This document shows, piece by piece, positions 46,315-54,767 of a stretch of 64,000 nt of DNA; the first letter of the stretch is position 1; each line of letters starts with the position of its first letter. The notes under the pieces are model-generated. The model worked only from the letters and a program-made list of their open reading frames with translations. It ran no database searches and was not told the origin of the DNA. The DNA lies in contig NZ_JANHMP010000001.1 of assembly GCF_024609265.1 (NCBI RefSeq), positions 1,605,505-1,669,504 on the forward strand. Reading direction: 5' to 3'. This stretch comes from Geothrix campi. Its GTDB lineage: Bacteria > Acidobacteriota > Holophagae > Holophagales > Holophagaceae. Position numbers and translations under genes: made by a program.

Positions 46315-46396
46315 GGGGCATCCTCCCAGGTCATAGAGCATATAGGAGGCTTCCAGGCCATCCAGACTGTCGCCTCCAAGCGGTAGACTGACCCCG

Positions 46397-47185
46397 ATGT
46401 CCATGCTCCCCCGCACCCGCCCCAAGCGCCCCTGGTTCCCCTGGGTTCGGGCGGGGCTGACGATAGCTGTGCTGGGCGGGGGCGCCTGGGCCCTGATGGA
46501 GCTGGGCACGCGGTACTTCGGGCTCCAGAAGCTCACCATCGAGCAGGTCAACGTGAGCGGCTGCCGGGGCGAGCGGCAGGCGGAGATCCAGGCCCTGGCG
46601 GAGAAGCTGGTGCTGGGCAAGCCCCTCTTCTGGGTGGATGCGGAGGACCTGCGGGCCCAGATCGAGGCCAAGCGCTGGGTGCGCAACCTCCAGATCCGGA
46701 AGGATCCTCCGGACCGTCTGAGCCTGGTGGTGGAGGAGCGGCGGCCCGTCCTCTGGCTGGTGCGCAGCAACGGCGTGTTCCTCGTGTCCGACGACGGCAT
46801 CCTCCTGGATCGGGTCAATCAGGCGAACCTAAGCCCCATTCCCGTGGTGGTGGATCCCGCCAGCCAGACGGACCAGGGGCTGGCCCGTCTTGTGAGCGCT
46901 GCCCGGACTTTAAGGGAAAAGCAGGCCGGCTTTTATGATCGCGTCACCGAACTGAGGTGGAGCCCAAAGGGGCCTGTGGCCTACATTGAGGGCCTTCCGG
47001 CTCCGATCTACCTGTCGCGCCAGGATGTGACGAAAAACGTGCCCAATTTCCAGGGTCTGTTCGTGGATCGCCTTTCCCAGCGGCCGGATGTGGCCCGGCT
47101 TCGCTACATCGACCTGCGCTGGGACGAGGAGGTCGCCGTGGGGGAACCCGAGGACGGTCCGGCCTCCACCAAGATCCCACGCTGA
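46397..47185 (+). CDS. ftsQ: cell division protein FtsQ
   Basis: A 262-residue bitopic membrane protein. A short basic, proline-rich cytosolic tail ([12 protein letters not shown]) is followed by one span ([20 protein letters not shown]), a POTRA domain ([24 protein letters not shown] through [19 protein letters not shown]) and the FtsQ beta domain with [10 protein letters not shown]. It links early and late divisome proteins. It lies upstream of ftsA and ftsZ in the conserved order. Its 5' neighbour is now a sigma factor rather than ddl or murB, so it must carry its own promoter within 82 bases or depend on read-through. Confidence 0.92.
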   Translation: MSMLPRTRPKRPWFPWVRAGLTIAVLGGGAWALMELGTRYFGLQKLTIEQVNVSGCRGERQAEIQALAEKLVLGKPLFWVDAEDLRAQIEAKRWVRNLQIRKDPPDRLSLVVEERRPVLWLVRSNGVFLVSDDGILLDRVNQANLSPIPVVVDPASQTDQGLARLVSAARTLREKQAGFYDRVTELRWSPKGPVAYIEGLPAPIYLSRQDVTKNVPNFQGLFVDRLSQRPDVARLRYIDLRWDEEVAVGEPEDGPASTKIPR

Positions 47186-47278
47186 CCCGCGAGGGAAGAA
47201 AGCGGCGTTTTTTCCGTGCGCAAATGCTCGAACCTGGCGCGGAACTGGTGTAAACCTAGAGCAAGGAAAAGGATCTTC

Positions 47279-48493
47279 ATGCCTCAGCGTGCCGTTCTCC
47301 TAGGCCTCGACCTTGGTGCAAGCAAAGTAGTGGCGGTGGTGGCCGTCCAGGAGGAAGACGGGACGCTGAATGTGACCGGCACCGGCCAGGCCTCGCCCCA
47401 GGGCGGGTTCACCCAGGGGCAGATCACCGACATGGACCTCTGCACCCGCGCCATCGTGCGGGCCGTGGAAGAGGCCATGAACACGGCCGGGCAGACCAAG
47501 GTGGATGGCATCCGCGTGGCCGTGGACGGCATCCAGTTCAAGGGCGAGAACCTCCGCGACTCCATCACCATCAGCAGCGGCGACAAGATCATCACCGCCT
47601 CGGACCGCGACCGGGTGCTGGAGCAGGCCACCAACGGCTGCAAGCTGGCCAAGGAGGAGCTGGTCCTCCACCGCATCCCCCAGATGTTCCACATCAAGGG
47701 CCAGCGCGACATCCGCAACCCCGTGGGCATGTTCGGCGAGTCGCTGGAGGCGGAGGTCCGCATCATCGTGGCGCCCAGCCCCGTCATCATGAACATCAAC
47801 CTGGCCCTCAAGAACGCCGGGCTCCACGGCGCCGAGCTGATGTACTCGCCCCTGGCCAGCGCCGAAGCGGTGCTGAGCCGCGAGGACCGCGAGAATGGCG
47901 CGGTGGTGGTGGACATCGGCGAGCACCTCACCCACCTGGGCATCTTCCTGCACGGCACCCTGTTCCACTCGGCGGTGATCCCCATCGGCGGCATGCACTT
48001 CACCCGCGACCTGGAGATCACCAAGCACCTGGGCGGCATCACGGCCTCCGAGCGCATCAAGATCCGCTTCGGCACGGTGCTGCACAGCCATGTGCCCGTC
48101 GAGGAATCCGTCGAGCTCGAGGAGGAGGGCCGGCTGGTGTCCCGCCGGGAGATCGCCGAAGTGCTCCAGGCCCGGGCCGCGGAGCTGCTGAACCTCGTGC
48201 TGGCGGAAATGGGCCGCACGGGCCTCATGCATGAGATCCACGGCGGCGTGCATCTGGTGGGCGGCGGCGCCCTCCTCACCCACCTCCCCATCCTGGCCCA
48301 GACCATCCTGGGCCGCCCCCGCGTGGTACTGGGCCGCATCCTCGGCGTCTCCGGCCTGCCCCAGGCCACCGGCAACCCCTACTTCGTGAACGCCCTGGGC
48401 GCAGTGAAGTCCCTCGCCCGGGACATGAGCGAAACCCGCGGCAAGCAAGACCGGAGCGATGGATTCATCGGCCGTTTCAAGAAGCTGTTCTAG
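47279..48493 (+). CDS. ftsA: cell division protein FtsA
   Basis: A 404-residue actin-like ATPase that ties FtsZ to the membrane. It has LLGLDLGASKVVAVVA (phosphate 1), the SHS2 domain early in the protein, VVVDIGEHLTHLGIF (phosphate 2) and HLVGGGALLTHLP (adenosine motif). In phosphate 2 the usual DIGGGTTD reads DIGEHLTH, a departure from consensus. The C-terminal amphipathic membrane helix GFIGRFKKLF is present. AAGGAAAAGG precedes the ATG at 47279. The gene lies 93 bases after ftsQ and 36 before ftsZ. Confidence 0.95.
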   Translation: MPQRAVLLGLDLGASKVVAVVAVQEEDGTLNVTGTGQASPQGGFTQGQITDMDLCTRAIVRAVEEAMNTAGQTKVDGIRVAVDGIQFKGENLRDSITISSGDKIITASDRDRVLEQATNGCKLAKEELVLHRIPQMFHIKGQRDIRNPVGMFGESLEAEVRIIVAPSPVIMNINLALKNAGLHGAELMYSPLASAEAVLSREDRENGAVVVDIGEHLTHLGIFLHGTLFHSAVIPIGGMHFTRDLEITKHLGGITASERIKIRFGTVLHSHVPVEESVELEEEGRLVSRREIAEVLQARAAELLNLVLAEMGRTGLMHEIHGGVHLVGGGALLTHLPILAQTILGRPRVVLGRILGVSGLPQATGNPYFVNALGAVKSLARDMSETRGKQDRSDGFIGRFKKLF

Positions 48494-48529
48494 CCTTTGT
48501 TTTAAGCCATGTCCCAATCGGGAGCCCCG

Positions 48530-49801
48530 ATGTCCGAGACCCCCTTCCTCCCCTGCCCCCACAGCCTGCCCGGCGCCAACATCAAGGTGCTCGGCGTCGG
48601 CGGCGCGGGCTGCAACGCCATCAACCGCATGATCGAAAGCGGCGTCACTGGCGTGCAGTTCATCGCCATGAACACCGACCAGCAGAGCCTCTCCCAGAGC
48701 AAGGCCCACCTGAAGCTGCCTCTGGGCCCCCAGAGCAGCCGGGGCCTGGGCGCGGGCGGCAGCGCCGAACGCGGCGCCGTGGCCGCCGAGGAGAGCCGCG
48801 AGGAAGTGCTGGCAGCCCTCCAGGGCGCCGACATGATCTTCATCACCGGAGGCATGGGCGGCGGCACGGGCACCGGTGCCGCGCCGGTGCTGGCCAGCTA
48901 CGCCCGGGAATTGGGCGCCCTCACGGTGGCCGTGGTGCTCACCCCCTTCGCCTGGGAGGGCCGGAAGAAGGGCGATCTCGCCCTGGCCGGCCTGGCCAAC
49001 CTGCGGGAAACCGCCGACACCGTCATCGTGGTCAGCAACGAACGCCTGAAGAACGTCTGTGATGCCCGCGTCACCATGAAGGAGGCCTTCCGCGTGGCGG
49101 ACGGCGTGCTCATCCAGGGCGTGCGCGGCATCGCCGACCTCATCCTCAAGCCCGGCATCATCAACGGCGACTTCGCGGACGTGGAGGCCGTACTGCGCAA
49201 CGGCGGCGAGGCTCTCATCGGCACCGGCGCAGGGCGTGGCGAAGAGGCCGTCATGGACGCCCTCAAGAAGGCCCTGGCCTGCCCGCTGCTGGAGCGCGCC
49301 CAGACCGGCGCCGCGGCCAACGTCATGGTGTCCATCACCGCCGACTGGGAAGTCATGGAGGCCTCGGCCATCGAGACCGCCATGAACTACCTGCAGGAGC
49401 ACTACAGCGGCCGGCCCGACATCAAGGCCTGCACCGTGGAAGGCGAGGGCATGGAGGATCGCGTGCTCGTCACCGTCCTGGCCAGCGGCTTCGACCAGGA
49501 GGAGAAGCTCCTGGCGGATCGGCGGAACAGCCTGCATCTGGGTGGCGCCGTGGAAAGCGCTGCCGCGCCCGCGCAGGCCTCCGGCCCGGCCTTCCCGCCC
49601 ATCGACGGCCAGGCTCTTCCCCTGAACAGCGTCAGCGGCCGGGTCTACGGCGAAGTGCCCGCCGGTGAGCAGCAGGGCCCCACGCCCACCCGTCTCCTGC
49701 CCCAGGCCCCCACCCCCAGCGGTGAGCTGCCCGGCGGCAACGAAGACCTCCACGTCCCCGCCATCATCCGGCTGGGCCAGGGGCGGCTGCCCATCGAATG
49801 A
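48530..49801 (+). CDS. ftsZ: cell division GTPase FtsZ
   Basis: A 423-residue tubulin-like GTPase that forms the Z ring. The GTP site includes [13 protein letters not shown] and the tubulin signature [13 protein letters not shown]. The synergy loop region [11 protein letters not shown] is intact. After residue 340 comes a short Pro- and Ala-rich linker and a C-terminal peptide ([17 protein letters not shown]) that would bind FtsA. The ATG at 48530 has GGGAG 5 bases upstream; an in-frame ATG at 48509 has none. The last codons and the stop are repeated twice more downstream. Confidence 0.96.
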   Translation: MSETPFLPCPHSLPGANIKVLGVGGAGCNAINRMIESGVTGVQFIAMNTDQQSLSQSKAHLKLPLGPQSSRGLGAGGSAERGAVAAEESREEVLAALQGADMIFITGGMGGGTGTGAAPVLASYARELGALTVAVVLTPFAWEGRKKGDLALAGLANLRETADTVIVVSNERLKNVCDARVTMKEAFRVADGVLIQGVRGIADLILKPGIINGDFADVEAVLRNGGEALIGTGAGRGEEAVMDALKKALACPLLERAQTGAAANVMVSITADWEVMEASAIETAMNYLQEHYSGRPDIKACTVEGEGMEDRVLVTVLASGFDQEEKLLADRRNSLHLGGAVESAAAPAQASGPAFPPIDGQALPLNSVSGRVYGEVPAGEQQGPTPTRLLPQAPTPSGELPGGNEDLHVPAIIRLGQGRLPIE

Positions 49802-49848
49802 CGGCGCGGTTACCCATCGAATAACCGCACGGCTGCCCGCCGGGTAGA
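49784..49848 (+). repeat. 23-bp tandem triplication of the ftsZ stop region
   Basis: CGGCTGCCCATCGAATGA (49784), CGGTTACCCATCGAATAA (49807) and CGGCTGCCCGCCGGGTAG (49830) recur with a period of exactly 23 bases, each in a new frame and each ending in a different stop codon (TGA, TAA, TAG). In their own frames they read RLPIE, RLPIE and RLPAG. Confidence 0.8.
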
Positions 49849-49988
49849 GGCGCGATTGCCCCTCCGCGCTGGCGTCCGCTGAGAGTGTTTCTCAAGATTC
49901 GGGTTTCCCACGCTGCGGCCTGCGCTGGTCCCGAATTCCCTTCGGATTCGGCGGCTGCGCGGGGCTAAGGTTAGGGGAATCGGCCCGG

Positions 49989-52613
49989 TTGCCATGCGCC
50001 GGCCCCACGGACCTGCCCGTGATCCCGACTGCCGCACCTCGAACCCATCGGCCTTCCAGCCTCGATCTGGGAGGCTTCGAGGGCCTCTCCGAAGCGGAGG
50101 CGCGGCTTCGCCTGGAACGCGAAGGCCCCAACGAGCTGCCCTCGCGTGATCGACGGGGCCTCCTGGCCATCGCCTGGGAGGTGGTTCGCGAACCCATGTT
50201 CCTCATGCTCGTGGCGGCCGGGACGCTCTACCTGCTGATGGGGGAGCGGCAGGATGCCCTGATGCTCCTGGGCTTCGTCGTCGTGGTCATGGCCATCACC
50301 ATCATCCAGGAGCGGCGGACGGAGCACGCCCTGGAGGCCCTCCGCGATCTCTCCAGCCCCCGGGCCCTGGTGATCCGCGATGGCCAGCAGCGTCGCATCC
50401 CGGGGCGTGAGGTGGTACCCGGCGATCTCCTGGTCCTCGTCGAAGGCGACCGGGTGCCGGCGGACGCGCTTCTTCGGGCGGGCATCAACCTGTCGGTGGA
50501 CGAGTCGCTCCTCACCGGAGAATCCGTGCCCGTGCGCAAGGTCTCGTCCACCCAGGCGGAGGCCATGGCCGCTCCGGGCGGGGATGACCTCCCCTCCGTC
50601 TTCTCCGGCACCCTGGTGACCGCGGGCCAAGGCGTGGCCGACGTCCTGGGCACCGGCCTTCACACGGAGCTCGGCAAGATCGGCAAGGCCCTGCAGCAGG
50701 TGGAACCGGAATCCACGTTCCTCCAGCGGGAGACAGGTCGGCTGGTGCGGACGTTCGCCCTGGTCAGCCTGGTCGCCTGCGCGGTGGTCGTCGTCCTCTA
50801 CCCGCTGACCCATGGCGGTGGGGCCCAGGTGTGGAAGGAAGGCCTGCTCGCGGGCATCGCCCTCGCCATGGCCACGCTCCCCGAGGAATTCCCGGTGGTG
50901 CTCACGGTCTTCATGGCGCTGGGCGCCTGGCGCATCTCCCGCAGCCGGGTGCTCACCCGGCGCATGCCCGCCATCGAGACCCTGGGCGCGGCCACGGTCC
51001 TGTGCGTGGACAAGACCGGGACCCTGACCCTCAACCAGATGACCCTCAAGCGGCTGGAGGTGGAGAGCCATTCCCAGGATCTGGCCCTGCTCGGATCGGA
51101 GCTGCCCGAGCCGGTCCACGAGCTCATGGAATACGCCATCCTGGCCAGCAAGCGGGATCCCTTCGATCCCATGGAGCGGGCCCTCCACAGCGCCGGAGAA
51201 CGGTGGCTGATGGACACGGAGCACCTGCATCCGGACTGGTCCCTGGCCAAGGAATATCCCCTCGCGCCAGACCTCCTGGCGGTCACCCATGCGTGGGACT
51301 GCGGTGATGGCCACCTAGTCGTCGCCACCAAGGGGGCCCCCGAAGCCGTCGTGGACCTCTGCCACCTGCCCCTGGGCCGCCGGGCCAAGGTTGACGAACG
51401 CGTGGCGGAGCTGGCTGCCCAGGGCCTGCGGGTCCTCGGAGTCGCCCGAGGCCAGTACCGCGCGGACGACCTGCCTGAGGAACATCACGATCTGGACCTG
51501 GAATTCCTGGGCCTGCTGGGGCTGGAGGACCCGGTGCGCCCCGCCGTCCCAGCCGCGGTGGCGGAATGCCATACGGCAGGCATCCGGGTGGTGATGATCA
51601 CCGGCGATTACCCTCTGACCGCCGAAAGCATCGCCCGGCAGGCGGGGATCGCCCACCCCGAGCAGGTTCTCACCGGCCCCGAGCTGAACCAGATGAGCGA
51701 TGCGGACCTCGCGGAGCGGGTCCGGGCGGTGAATGTCTTCGCCCGGGTGGTGCCCGAGCAAAAGCTGCGCCTCGTCACCGCCCTCAAGGCCAACCGCGAA
51801 GTGGTGGCCATGACGGGCGACGGCGTGAACGACGCCCCGGCCCTCAAGGCCGCCCACATCGGCGTGGCCATGGGCGGCCGCGGCACGGACGTGGCCAGGG
51901 AAGCCGCCGCCCTGGTGCTGCTGGATGACGATTTCTCTTCCATCGTGGCCGCCGTCAAGCTGGGGCGGCGCATCTTCGATAACATCCGCAAGGCCGTGGC
52001 CTTCATCCTGGCCGTGCACATTCCCATCGCCGGATTGTCCCTGCTGCCGGTGTTCTTCCCGGGGTGGCCCCTGCTGCTGCTGCCCGTCCACATCGTCTTC
52101 CTGGAACTGGTGATCGATCCCTCCTGCTCGCTGATCTTCGAGGCGGAGCAGGCCGAAGCGGATGTCATGCGCCGGCCGCCCAGGGATCCCCAGGAGCCAC
52201 TGTTCAGCTTGAAGGCCACGGGCCTGGCCCTGCTCCAGGGGATCACGGCCCTGGCCGCCTGCCTGGCAGTCTACCTCCTGGCCCGGCCCACCCATGGCCA
52301 CGATGCGGCCCGGGCCCTGACCTTCGCGGCCCTGGTGATGTCCTTCCTCGCCATCATCCTGGCCAATCGCTCCTGGACCCTGAGCATCCTAGGCAGCCTG
52401 AGGAACCCCAACCCCGCGCTCTGGTGGGTGCTGGGCGGCACCGTGGCCTGCCTGACCCTGGTGCTGACGTGGCCTGTGGCCCAGCGCCTCTTCCACTTCG
52501 CCCCGCTGCACGGCCTGGATGTCCCGCTGGCCCTGGGGGCGGGCTTCGCCAGCATCCTCTGGTTCGAGGCCTTCAAGGTCCTGCGGCGCCGGCCGACTCC
52601 GGCCAGGGATTGA
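49989..52613 (+). CDS. cation-translocating P-type ATPase
   Basis: An 874-residue P2-type ATPase. It has an N-terminal cation-ATPase domain (EGLSEAEARLRLEREGPNELP), the actuator TGES, DKTGTLT with phospho-Asp D341, KGAPE in the nucleotide domain, the hinge TGDGVNDAPALKAA and six C-terminal spans. The fourth span reads ATLPEEFPVVLTV, where Ca2+ pumps have PEGLP, so the ion is uncertain: a calcium-like divalent cation or another. The start is unsettled; TTG at 49989 has GGGGA about 10 bases upstream, and GTG at 50019 is an alternative. The metallophosphoesterase follows after 3 bases. Confidence 0.88.
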   Translation: MPCAGPTDLPVIPTAAPRTHRPSSLDLGGFEGLSEAEARLRLEREGPNELPSRDRRGLLAIAWEVVREPMFLMLVAAGTLYLLMGERQDALMLLGFVVVVMAITIIQERRTEHALEALRDLSSPRALVIRDGQQRRIPGREVVPGDLLVLVEGDRVPADALLRAGINLSVDESLLTGESVPVRKVSSTQAEAMAAPGGDDLPSVFSGTLVTAGQGVADVLGTGLHTELGKIGKALQQVEPESTFLQRETGRLVRTFALVSLVACAVVVVLYPLTHGGGAQVWKEGLLAGIALAMATLPEEFPVVLTVFMALGAWRISRSRVLTRRMPAIETLGAATVLCVDKTGTLTLNQMTLKRLEVESHSQDLALLGSELPEPVHELMEYAILASKRDPFDPMERALHSAGERWLMDTEHLHPDWSLAKEYPLAPDLLAVTHAWDCGDGHLVVATKGAPEAVVDLCHLPLGRRAKVDERVAELAAQGLRVLGVARGQYRADDLPEEHHDLDLEFLGLLGLEDPVRPAVPAAVAECHTAGIRVVMITGDYPLTAESIARQAGIAHPEQVLTGPELNQMSDADLAERVRAVNVFARVVPEQKLRLVTALKANREVVAMTGDGVNDAPALKAAHIGVAMGGRGTDVAREAAALVLLDDDFSSIVAAVKLGRRIFDNIRKAVAFILAVHIPIAGLSLLPVFFPGWPLLLLPVHIVFLELVIDPSCSLIFEAEQAEADVMRRPPRDPQEPLFSLKATGLALLQGITALAACLAVYLLARPTHGHDAARALTFAALVMSFLAIILANRSWTLSILGSLRNPNPALWWVLGGTVACLTLVLTWPVAQRLFHFAPLHGLDVPLALGAGFASILWFEAFKVLRRRPTPARD

Positions 52614-52616
52614 ACC

Positions 52617-53705
52617 ATGTTCATCGGCATCCTCCTCCTGGTATCGGCCCTGGTGCTGGCCTACGTGGCCTGGCGCATCGCCTCGGTGCCCTGGTTCACA
52701 CGCTGGTCGCGACGGCGCCTCTGGGCCACCTTCGCGGGGGCCTGGGGCCTGATGGTCGCCGGAGGGATCCTGGGCCACGAGGCCGCCTTCCCCGGTGCCG
52801 GCTGGGTGGCCCTCGCGGGCATGACCGTGCTGGGCCTCCTCTTCCTCGCCTTCGTCGGCCTCCTGACTGTGGACCTGGCCACGGGGTTCGGCCTGTGGTT
52901 CCGCGCCGCGGCGCCCCGCCTGCGCGGCTGGGCCCTTCTGGCCAGCCTCGGCCTGGCGGGCCTCGCGACCCTCCAGGCCCTGCGCCCGCCCGAAGTCGTG
53001 ACCTACGAGGTGAGCCTGCGCGGCCTGCCGCCGGAGCGGGACGGTCTCGTGGTGGCTGCCCTGTCGGACCTCCATGTGGGCGCCATCCTGGGGCCGGATT
53101 GGCTGGCGGCCCGCGTGGCGCAGGTCCAGGCCCTGAGGCCGGACCTGGTGGTGCTCCTCGGGGACATCTTCGAGGGGCACGGCCGGCCCGACCCCCGCTC
53201 GATCCAGGCCCTGGGCGGTCTGCGGGCCCCGCTGGGCGTCTGGGGGGTGGATGGGAACCACGAGCACTACGGCGTCACCGGAGCTCCCCTGGAAGCGGCG
53301 GGGGTGCGGGTCCTGCGGAACACGCTCGCCAGCCCCGTACCCGGGTTGGTCCTGGCCGGCCGGGTGGATGCGGGCCGGAGCCTCCGCCGGGCCGTGTGGA
53401 CCGTTCCCCGGGAGCGCCCCGCAGGCGCCCTGGTGCTGCTGTCCCACCGGCCCACCCAGCTGGAACCGGCAGCCCAGTCGGACGTGGGGCTCATGCTCTC
53501 GGGCCACACGCACGCCGGCCAGATCTGGCCTTTCGATTGCCTCGTGGCGAGGGCCTATCCCACCTTGGCCGGACGGGCCCAGGTCGGGGACATGACCCTG
53601 ATCGTCAGCCGCGGCGCCGGCACCTGGGGCCCGCGCATGCGGCTGTGGCGGCGGGGCGAGATCAGCCTGATCCGGCTGCGGTCGGCGGAGGCAAGCCTCC
53701 CCTAG
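52617..53705 (+). CDS. membrane-anchored metallophosphoesterase
   Basis: A 362-residue protein. The first 120 residues hold four hydrophobic segments (IGILLLVSALVLAYVAW onward). The calcineurin-like phosphoesterase domain follows: ALSDLHVG, VVLLGDIFEGHG, VDGNHEHYG and LSGHTHAGQIWP, which together supply the dimetal ligands. This layout matches YaeI/YkuE-like membrane phosphoesterases, whose substrates include lipid-linked phosphates. It starts 3 bases after the ATPase stop and is co-transcribed. Whether the two act together is unknown. Confidence 0.88.
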   Translation: MFIGILLLVSALVLAYVAWRIASVPWFTRWSRRRLWATFAGAWGLMVAGGILGHEAAFPGAGWVALAGMTVLGLLFLAFVGLLTVDLATGFGLWFRAAAPRLRGWALLASLGLAGLATLQALRPPEVVTYEVSLRGLPPERDGLVVAALSDLHVGAILGPDWLAARVAQVQALRPDLVVLLGDIFEGHGRPDPRSIQALGGLRAPLGVWGVDGNHEHYGVTGAPLEAAGVRVLRNTLASPVPGLVLAGRVDAGRSLRRAVWTVPRERPAGALVLLSHRPTQLEPAAQSDVGLMLSGHTHAGQIWPFDCLVARAYPTLAGRAQVGDMTLIVSRGAGTWGPRMRLWRRGEISLIRLRSAEASLP

Positions 53706-54080
53706 GGAAGGATCCACCACTGAGGCTCCGAGAGCGCGGAGGGAAGACACAGGAAGGCATGTCGCCACCGATTTTGCCGATTGCGGTGATGGCGCCCTGG
53801 AAGGATCGAACCGCGAAAGACGCGAAGCGCCCTGCGGGCGCGCGAACGGCAAACGATCCTGCTTCCGCCTCCACACGCGGGTCGGGCCTGGCGGCACTCT
53901 GGAGCCGACATTCCCGCCTCGCGTGTGGCCAGCCGCGCATGACGCGACTGGGGGCCGAAGACCCAGGCGGCCAATCTCCGCTGCGTTTCGCGCCCTTTCG
54001 CGTCTTTCGCGGTTGATTGCTTTTCGGCTGAGCCGGGCCGATCGCCAGGTCGCTTATTTAGGCAAGAGGCCCGTAGACGT
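53706..54080. other. gene-free region containing a foldback element
   Basis: No convincing coding frame. Positions 53809-54014 form the inverted-repeat element described separately. The 100 bases before it and 66 after it show nothing I can name. Confidence 0.6.
53809..54014. mobile_element. MITE-like foldback element with 18-bp terminal inverted repeats
   Basis: AACCGCGAAAGACGCGAA at 53809-53826 is exactly complementary to 53997-54014. Inside lie GCGCCC-TGC-GGGCGC (53827-53841) and a pair of 9-bp arms, CCACACGCG (53871-53879) and CGCGTGTGG (53920-53928). The 206-base unit has no coding frame worth calling. I could not identify a target-site duplication. It may be a non-autonomous mobile element or a structured RNA. 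Confidence 0.65.
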
Positions 54081-54767
54081 TCACGTCCGCTCGGCCGACC
54101 AGCTTCCACTTCGTTCCGGCCCGCGCAGGGCCTCGGCCAGCTCCTCCAGGAACAGGGCGCGGGGCACGACCTGGAAGCCGTAGCCCGCCAAGCCCTCATG
54201 GGGCAGCTGGCCGTCGATCATGGCGAAGTCCCAGGCCTTCAAGCGGGCGTCCAGGGCCTGGAGGGCGGCGCGACTGGCTTCGGGCTCCAGGCTGAACATG
54301 CTCTCCCCGAAGAAGGCCCGGCCCAGGGACACGCCATAGAGGCCGCCCTGCAGCTCGCCGCCACGCCAGGCCTCCACGCTGTGGGCGTGGCCCGTGTGGT
54401 GGAGTGCGAGGTAGGCCGCCATCATCTCCGGGGTGATCCAGGTGCCGTCCTGGCCGGGTCGAGGCACCTGGGAACACTGCTCGATGACCTGCTCGAAGGC
54501 CGTGTCGAAGCGGATCTCGAAAGGGCGGTGGCGCAGGCTCCGGCGGGTGCGGGCGGACAGGTGCAGGTGGCCGGGGCGCAGCAGGGCCCGCTCCGGCGGC
54601 GACCACCAGAGCAGCGGATCGCCCTCGCCGTACCAGGGGAAGATGCCGCTGCGGTAGGCGAGCAGCAGGCGCTCCACGCTGAGGTCGCCACCGATGGCCA
54701 GCAGCCCGTCCTCCGCCAGCTCCGGGTCCGGGAAGACCAGGGCCTGCGTCAGCCGAAAGACAGGCAC
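54081..54767 (-). CDS. aat: leucyl/phenylalanyl-tRNA-protein transferase
   Basis: A 228-residue enzyme that adds Leu or Phe to proteins with N-terminal Arg or Lys, marking them for ClpS-ClpAP. The family core is GLLAIGGDLSVERLLLAYRSGIFPWYGEGDPLLWWSPPERA, with GGLYGVSLGRAFFGESMFS later. The start is GTG at 54767, inside the end of clpA (19-base overlap), with AAGGA 9 bases upstream. With clpA and clpS in the same operon, the complete Leu-type N-degron pathway is encoded together. Confidence 0.95.
   Translation of the reverse strand: MPVFRLTQALVFPDPELAEDGLLAIGGDLSVERLLLAYRSGIFPWYGEGDPLLWWSPPERALLRPGHLHLSARTRRSLRHRPFEIRFDTAFEQVIEQCSQVPRPGQDGTWITPEMMAAYLALHHTGHAHSVEAWRGGELQGGLYGVSLGRAFFGESMFSLEPEASRAALQALDARLKAWDFAMIDGQLPHEGLAGYGFQVVPRALFLEELAEALRGPERSGSWSAERT

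Noticed and set aside
47300-49753. An 817-codon open frame antisense to ftsA and ftsZ.
   Set aside because: It crosses two well-identified genes and reads as His/Gly-rich nonsense without a domain.
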